Shown here one piece after another: positions 58,830 through 64,000 of a stretch of DNA of 64,000 nt. Made by a program: the position numbers and the translations under genes. This DNA comes from Bacillus sp. Marseille-P3661. Lineage in GTDB: Bacteria; Bacillota; Bacilli; Bacillales; Bacillaceae_J. Location of the stretch: contig NZ_LT965954.1 of NCBI RefSeq assembly GCF_900240995.1, positions 124,001 to 188,000 on the forward strand. Reading direction: 5' to 3'. The notes under the pieces were generated by a model that saw only the letters and a program-made list of their open reading frames with translations, did not search any database and was not told the DNA's origin. The first letter of the stretch is position 1. Each line of letters begins with the position of its first letter.

Positions 58830-59570
58830 TTACATTGCCATACCGCCATTTACTTGAATAGTTTGGCCGGTTATATAGCCACTTTCATCAGATGCAAGGA
58901 AACGTACAATATATGCAATATCTTCTGGATTTCCAAAACGTGCAAGTGGAATTTGCTTCAACATTTCTGATTTCACTTCTTCTGTTAATTCGTCGGTCAT
59001 ATCAGTGCTAATAAAACCTGGTGCCACCGCATTAACAGTAATGTTTCGGCTTGAAAGCTCTTTTGCTGTTGTTTTAGTTAACCCTATAACACCCGCTTTA
59101 GCTGCAACATAATTTGCCTGACCAGGATTTCCTGTGACACCTACAATAGATGCGATATTAATAATACGTCCTTTTCTTTGTTTCATCATCTGACGAGTAA
59201 CAGCTTTTGTACAATTAAAGACACCTTTTAGGTTAGTGTTTATAACTGCATCCCATTCGTCTTCTTTCATTCTCATCAATAGATTATCACGAGTTATACC
59301 CGCATTATTCACTAGAATATCTACCGAACCAAAAGCTGATATTACATCTTTTATCATCGTGTTCACTTCTTCAGAATTACCTATATCTGCTTTAATTGCA
59401 ATTGCTTCGCCGCCATTAGCTTTTATTTGGTCAACAACTTCATTGGCTTTTGCTTCATTCCCAGCATAATTTACCGCTACTTTTGCTCCACTTTTAGCTA
59501 ACTCTAGCGCTATTGCCTTACCTATACCACGTGATCCACCTGTTACAACCGCAATCCTACCATCTAGCAT
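58830..59570 (-). CDS. fabG: 3-oxoacyl-ACP reductase FabG
   Basis: FabG carries out the NADPH-dependent first reduction in fatty acid elongation. The 246-residue short-chain dehydrogenase has the [17 protein letters not shown] cofactor motif, [12 protein letters not shown], catalytic Ser in [12 protein letters not shown] and Tyr-Lys in [13 protein letters not shown] (about 151-155). It starts immediately after the fabD stop. Confidence 0.97.
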   Translation of the reverse strand: MLDGRIAVVTGGSRGIGKAIALELAKSGAKVAVNYAGNEAKANEVVDQIKANGGEAIAIKADIGNSEEVNTMIKDVISAFGSVDILVNNAGITRDNLLMRMKEDEWDAVINTNLKGVFNCTKAVTRQMMKQRKGRIINIASIVGVTGNPGQANYVAAKAGVIGLTKTTAKELSSRNITVNAVAPGFISTDMTDELTEEVKSEMLKQIPLARFGNPEDIAYIVRFLASDESGYITGQTIQVNGGMAM

Positions 59571-60515
59571 TTAGGCATCCCCCTTAAGTATGTTTATAGC
59601 TTCCGTTAATGTTTCTGAATCAGAAATGGCATATGTATTCACACGGCGATTTACTTTTTTAACTAAGCCGGACAATACCTTTCCTGGACCGATTTCAATA
59701 AACGTATCAACACCTTTAGCCAACATAGTTTCTACTGATTCACTCCAACGAACCGGAGAGTAAAGTTGCTCAATTAGTTTTTCTTTAATTTCAACATTCT
59801 CAATGATTTCATTGGCTGTAACATTTGCAATAACTGGAACTTCCGCATTTTTTATTGTAATTTCATCTAGAATTGCTGAAAATTTTTCTGCAGCAGGTTT
59901 CATTAAGATCGAGTGAAAAGGTCCACTTACATCTAAAGGAATTACTCGTTTTGCTCCTTTTTCTTTTGCTAAATCAGCTGCAGCAACAACGCCTTGTTTT
60001 GAACCTGATATTACAATTTGCCCAGGGCAATTTAGATTGGCTAATTGAACGACATTACCTTTCTCTGTTACTTCATCGGTTACTTCTTTAAGTTCCGTTT
60101 CTTCCATCCCTAATACAGCGGCCATTGTACCCACACCTGCAGGTACAGCCTCTTCCATATATTCTCCGCGTTTACGAACAGCATAAACTGCATCTTCAAA
60201 ACTGATAGCACCTGCCGCAACTAAAGCACTGTACTCTCCTAAGCTATGACCTGCCGTGTAATCCGGTTTAATACCATGTTCTTTAAAAACTTCTAAAATT
60301 GCAATACTTGTCGTTAATAAGGATGGTTGTGCATTTTCAGTTAAAGTTAGCTTTTCTTGAGGACCATTAAAAATTATTTCTGATAATGGGAAATTTAAGC
60401 GCTCATCTGCTCTATCATATATAGCTTTTGCTTGATCATATTCATTAGCCAATGATTGGCCCATTCCTACTATTTGTGATCCTTGTCCAGGAAAAATAAA
60501 AGCAATTTTACCCAC
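59571..60515 (-). CDS. fabD: Malonyl-CoA:ACP transacylase FabD
   Basis: FabD loads malonyl groups on ACP. The 314 residues have FPGQGSQIVGMGQSL at the N-terminus, catalytic Ser in GHSLGEYSALVAAG (about residue 91), Arg in RKRGEYMEEAV and His in DVSGPFHSILM (about 200). Family length is normal. It lies between plsX and fabG. Confidence 0.97.
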   Translation of the reverse strand: MGKIAFIFPGQGSQIVGMGQSLANEYDQAKAIYDRADERLNFPLSEIIFNGPQEKLTLTENAQPSLLTTSIAILEVFKEHGIKPDYTAGHSLGEYSALVAAGAISFEDAVYAVRKRGEYMEEAVPAGVGTMAAVLGMEETELKEVTDEVTEKGNVVQLANLNCPGQIVISGSKQGVVAAADLAKEKGAKRVIPLDVSGPFHSILMKPAAEKFSAILDEITIKNAEVPVIANVTANEIIENVEIKEKLIEQLYSPVRWSESVETMLAKGVDTFIEIGPGKVLSGLVKKVNRRVNTYAISDSETLTEAINILKGDA

Positions 60516-60536
60516 TGTTTCTCCTCCTTCTATTTG

Positions 60537-61520
60537 TTATTCAGCTTTGATAGTATTTTCTATAGTTGTAACAACCTCTTTTTCAACCATTTCTTTAGCT
60601 TGTCGAATAGCATTAAAGAAAGCCTTCGAATCTGAAGAGCCATGTGCTTTTATAACAGGAGCTTTTAAACCAAACAAGCCTGCTCCACCATATTCTGAAT
60701 AATCTAGATTGTTTTTTAAATTTACTAATTGCGGTTTAATCACGGCTGTTGCAAGCTTACTTGTAAAAGTACTCATTAATTCTTTTTTTAACATTGAAAA
60801 AATCGCCATAGCCGTACCTTCAACCGTTTTCAAAGCAACATTACCAGTAAACCCGTCAGTAACGACTACATCGGCTACACCCTCTAATAAATCGCGCGCC
60901 TCTACATTACCTACAAAGTTAATCGGAGCATCGCCTAATAATGTGAACGCCTGTTTCGTAAGCTCATTCCCCTTCTTCTCCTCTGTACCAACATTCAATA
61001 AACCCACTCTTGGATTCGTTATTTTTCGAACCTTTTCTGCATAAACAGAACCCATTATCGCAAACTGTAATAGGTGCTCGGGCCTAGCCTCAGCATTAGC
61101 TCCGACATCCAAAAATACAAAACCTTGTCCATCGATAGTTGGTAATGTTGGAGCAAGAGCTGGCCGATCAATGCCTTCAATGCGGCCAACAACGAACAAG
61201 CCGGATGCCATTAGTGCACCTGTATTTCCTGCTGATATACATGCATCGGCCCTTCCTTCCTTTACTTCACTAGCCATCAACACCATCGATGCATTTTTTT
61301 TTCGTCGAACCGCACGAACTGGCTCATCTGTAGCCTCAATTATCTCGTTAGTATGTATGATTGAAAAACTTGAAATATTATCCATTAGTGGACGTATTTT
61401 ATTTTCATCGCCTACTAAGGTAAACTCAATGTCTGGAAATGATCTCCTTGCTTCCAAGACACCCAAAACTACTTGCTCTGGCGCATGATCCCCACCCATT
61501 GCGTCGATCACTATTCTCAT
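60537..61520 (-). CDS. plsX: Phosphate acyltransferase PlsX
   Basis: PlsX makes acyl-phosphate from acyl-ACP for phospholipid synthesis, working with PlsY. The 327 residues start [20 protein letters not shown] and contain [16 protein letters not shown] and [18 protein letters not shown]. It overlaps the fapR stop by 4 nt and leads into fabD. Confidence 0.97.
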   Translation of the reverse strand: MRIVIDAMGGDHAPEQVVLGVLEARRSFPDIEFTLVGDENKIRPLMDNISSFSIIHTNEIIEATDEPVRAVRRKKNASMVLMASEVKEGRADACISAGNTGALMASGLFVVGRIEGIDRPALAPTLPTIDGQGFVFLDVGANAEARPEHLLQFAIMGSVYAEKVRKITNPRVGLLNVGTEEKKGNELTKQAFTLLGDAPINFVGNVEARDLLEGVADVVVTDGFTGNVALKTVEGTAMAIFSMLKKELMSTFTSKLATAVIKPQLVNLKNNLDYSEYGGAGLFGLKAPVIKAHGSSDSKAFFNAIRQAKEMVEKEVVTTIENTIKAE

Positions 61521-62110
61521 GAATTAGACCTGCCTTTGCTTTTTTTGAGTCCTTTTGATCTATATAGTTCAAAATCACCAGAGAACACTAACTCTGGTCC
61601 AACATAACTTTGTACTGAAACAAGTGTCCGAACCTTATTATCATCCTTATCAATAACTTTTGCTTTTGCAATAACACGCTCATCTTCTTTTACTTGTCTC
61701 GTAAATTTTATACTTGCTTTTGTAGTAAGTGCAAGCTCATCATCAATTAAAGCAACTGCTAATGAATTAGCTTGTGCAAACAGATGATGACCTCTCGCAA
61801 TTTTATTTCTAGAAAAGACATGTTCACCTTTAATATCTAAAATAGATATTGCACTCTTATCTAATTGTAAATCGACAATCTCACCAATTACCTCTTCTAT
61901 AGGTAAAGATTTCACTTCTTCATCTAACTTACTTTTAGCGACATCTTTTATTCTCTCACGAAGTTCGGGAATAGATAATTCGAGTCGATCCAAACGTATC
62001 GTTTGAATGCTCACATTAAATTTCTTAGAAAGCTCTTCATCAGTGATAAAAGGGGTTTCTTTAATGGTGGCAACTAATAGTTGTTGTCGTTCCTTTTTAG
62101 TACGACGCAT
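61517..62110 (-). CDS. fapR: Lipid biosynthesis repressor FapR
   Basis: FapR represses fatty acid and phospholipid genes and is released by malonyl-CoA. The 197 residues have an N-terminal helix-turn-helix ([20 protein letters not shown], about 24-43) and a C-terminal hot-dog domain that binds malonyl-CoA ([20 protein letters not shown]). The ATG at 62110 matches the family start (MRRTKKERQ). Its own operator lies just upstream, showing autoregulation. Confidence 0.97.
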   Translation of the reverse strand: MRRTKKERQQLLVATIKETPFITDEELSKKFNVSIQTIRLDRLELSIPELRERIKDVAKSKLDEEVKSLPIEEVIGEIVDLQLDKSAISILDIKGEHVFSRNKIARGHHLFAQANSLAVALIDDELALTTKASIKFTRQVKEDERVIAKAKVIDKDDNKVRTLVSVQSYVGPELVFSGDFELYRSKGLKKSKGRSNS

Positions 62111-62128
62111 CACCTTTCACCTTCCGAT

Positions 62129-62179
62129 ATTAAGACTAGGTACTAATAGTAGTATATAAATTAATAAACTATCTTGCAA
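62129..62179 (-). promoter_or_regulatory. fapR promoter with FapR operator
   Basis: On the minus strand TTGCAA (62174-62179), 17 nt and TATACT (62151-62156) form the promoter. Directly after the -10 lies ATTAGTACCTAGTCTTAAT (62129-62147), which fits the known FapR box (TTAGTACC-type dyad). Binding would cover the transcription start. The sequence pattern, position and gene all agree. Confidence 0.9.
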
Positions 62180-62196
62180 GTGAAATATACCATTTA

Positions 62197-64000
62197 TTAG
62201 TCCAGCTTTTCTCCATAAAGAACCCCTGAATCAATTAGATAATTACGCAATGTTTTATATTGATCATCTTGCCAAAACTGAGTTGACGCTACGAATTTCG
62301 CTGCATCGTTTCTTGCTACTTCTAGTGTTTTAAAATCATGGACCATATCGGCTACTTTAAATTCTGGCAAACCACTTTGTTTTTTCCCAAAGAAATCACC
62401 TGGCCCTCTTAATTCTAAATCTTTCTGAGAGAGCTCAAATCCATCATTTGTTTCTGTCATAATTTTCATACGCTCTTTACCAACATCTGATTTTGGATCC
62501 GCAATCAGTATACAATAAGACTGTGAACTCCCTCGACCTACGCGCCCTCTTAATTGATGAAGCTGTGATAACCCAAATCTTTCAGCATCATAAATTACCA
62601 TAACAGTTGCATTCGGAACGTTTACTCCAACTTCCACCACAGTCGTCGATACAAGAATTTGGTACTCATTTTGGCTAAATTTTTTCATAACCTCATCTTT
62701 TTCTTGTGATGGCAGTCTTCCGTGCATTAAACCGACATTTATATGGGGAGGATAATACTGAACAAGCATGCTATGGACATCGATTGCATTTTGGACATCT
62801 AATTTCTCAGATTCCTCAATTAATGGGCAAATGACATAGGCTTGACGCCCCTCCATTAATTCCTTTTGAATAAAAGCTAGTACCCGATCTAGCATATTAT
62901 GTTTAGCCCAATATGTTTCTATCTTTTTTCGGCCAGCCGGCATTTCATCTAATACTGAAACATCCATTTCGCCAAACACAGTAATTGCTAATGTTCTTGG
63001 AATAGGCGTTGCGGTCATAAATAACACATCTGGGCTTTGCCCCTTCTCCCTTAAAACACGTCGCTGTTCCACTCCAAAACGATGTTGTTCATCCGTTATG
63101 ACAAGGCCTAATTTATTAAAATTCACCTCATCTTGGATTAATGCATGCGTACCGATTAATATATCGATATTCCCTTCATATAGCTGTGATAAAACCTCTT
63201 TTCTCTTTTTTCCTTTAATAGAGCTCGTCAACAATTCGACTTTTATTCCATGGGGAGTTAATAATTCAGCAAGTGATTGCGAATGCTGTTCTGCTAATAT
63301 TTCTGTAGGTACCATTAACGCCCCTTGATTACCTGCACAAACAGATGCATATAACGCGATAGCTGCAACAACTGTTTTACCAGAACCAACATCTCCTTGT
63401 AATAATCTATTCATACGATATGGAGAATTCATATCGTTAATAATTTCTTGAACAACTTTCCGCTGGGCATTTGTTAATGGAAATGGTAAGGAATGAATGA
63501 AATGCTCAATTTTATCCTTGGAAAAAAATTGAGCAGTCCCTCCACTTTGCTCTCTTTCAAACTTTCGTAATGCCTGTAACTTTAGCTGAAATAATAAAAA
63601 CTCCTCATATACCAACCGACGGCGCGCATGCTTTAAGTGTTGGGCGCTTTTAGGATGATGAATATGAACAACTGCATCTTTTTTAGAAATTAACTTGTAT
63701 TCTTTAATTAAATAGTTTGGCAAAATTTCAGTAATATCGGTTGCAAATTGATTCAATGCTGAAGATATAAAGCGTTGCATGCTTTTTATAGTCATTTTAC
63801 CTTTAACAGAATAGACTGGCTCAAGTCCTTGGGTTCTGCTGACCTGACCTTTTTTTAGTACAGTTCCAGTAATCGTTTGTCTATGCTGATCCCATTTCCC
63901 AGTAATCGTAACTAAATCACCAATTGTAACTTGCTTTTTTAAATATGGTTGATTAAAAAACACAGCCGTAATCAGTTGTTGATTAATAAATACCCTAATC
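62197..64000 (-). CDS. recG: ATP-dependent DNA helicase RecG (N-terminus cut by window edge)
   Basis: RecG remodels stalled forks and Holliday junctions. About 600 residues are visible; the frame stays open to 64000 (RVFINQQLITAVFFNQPYLK), so the true start lies outside. The visible part has the end of the wedge/OB domain, Walker A LLQGDVGSGKTVVAAIAL, DEQH box in ITDEQHRFGVEQRR, FMTATPIPRTL, and helicase C motifs RFGLSQLHQLRGRVGRG. fapR follows after about 85 nt, as in B. subtilis. Confidence 0.97.
   Translation of the reverse strand, partial: IRVFINQQLITAVFFNQPYLKKQVTIGDLVTITGKWDQHRQTITGTVLKKGQVSRTQGLEPVYSVKGKMTIKSMQRFISSALNQFATDITEILPNYLIKEYKLISKKDAVVHIHHPKSAQHLKHARRRLVYEEFLLFQLKLQALRKFEREQSGGTAQFFSKDKIEHFIHSLPFPLTNAQRKVVQEIINDMNSPYRMNRLLQGDVGSGKTVVAAIALYASVCAGNQGALMVPTEILAEQHSQSLAELLTPHGIKVELLTSSIKGKKRKEVLSQLYEGNIDILIGTHALIQDEVNFNKLGLVITDEQHRFGVEQRRVLREKGQSPDVLFMTATPIPRTLAITVFGEMDVSVLDEMPAGRKKIETYWAKHNMLDRVLAFIQKELMEGRQAYVICPLIEESEKLDVQNAIDVHSMLVQYYPPHINVGLMHGRLPSQEKDEVMKKFSQNEYQILVSTTVVEVGVNVPNATVMVIYDAERFGLSQLHQLRGRVGRGSSQSYCILIADPKSDVGKERMKIMTETNDGFELSQKDLELRGPGDFFGKKQSGLPEFKVADMVHDFKTLEVARNDAAKFVASTQFWQDDQYKTLRNYLIDSGVLYGEKLD

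Overview
The window is a colinear piece of a low-GC Bacillaceae chromosome (Bacillus in the broad sense; the species cannot be told from sequence alone). Gene order closely follows the recG-to-pyrH segment of Bacillus subtilis, and every convincing gene lies on the minus strand. Transcription therefore runs from position 64000 towards 1. The right edge cuts recG and the left edge cuts pyrH.

In the direction of transcription: (1) 64000-57573, recG (partial), the fapR-plsX-fabD-fabG-acpP lipid cluster with a clear FapR operator, then rnc. (2) 57112-50111, smc, ftsY, ylxM, ffh, rpsP and khpA: chromosome condensation, SRP targeting and small ribosome/RNA genes. (3) 49894-46187, ylqD, rimM, trmD, rplS (with an L19-type leader), lepB and rbgA: ribosome maturation, tRNA methylation and secretion. 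(4) 46186-44201, a non-coding stretch filled by 32 tandem 52-bp units, each with an internal inverted repeat. (5) 44200-31408, rnhB, a FliK-like/FlhB-tail-like pair (ylqG, ylqH), sucC-sucD, dprA, topA, trmFO, hslV-hslU and codY; xerC, expected between trmFO and hslV, is missing. (6) 31137-2310, the fla/che operon: basal body, type III export gate, switch, hook, chemotaxis genes, sigD and swrB. (7) 2171-1, rpsB, tsf and the start of pyrH.

The flagellar genes form one long chain with many overlaps. Together they encode the rod, MS ring, C ring, ATPase, export gate, hook and hook-length control, the CheA/W/B/C/D/Y chemotaxis core, the FlhF/FlhG placement pair and sigma-D. Departures from the textbook arrangement are an extra small membrane protein between cheD and sigD, a hairpin between the Shine-Dalgarno sequence and start codon of swrD, and an inverted repeat in the fliE-fliF gap.

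The rest is mostly well-known housekeeping. The strongest candidate for something undescribed is the 52-bp array at about 44412-46085. Its period is exact over 31 intervals (1612 bp) and it carries 9-10 bp palindromic arms in nearly every unit. It also shows higher-order duplications and contains no open frame. Secondary candidates are the structured leader upstream of codY, the swrD translation-start hairpin and the ylqG/ylqH pair.
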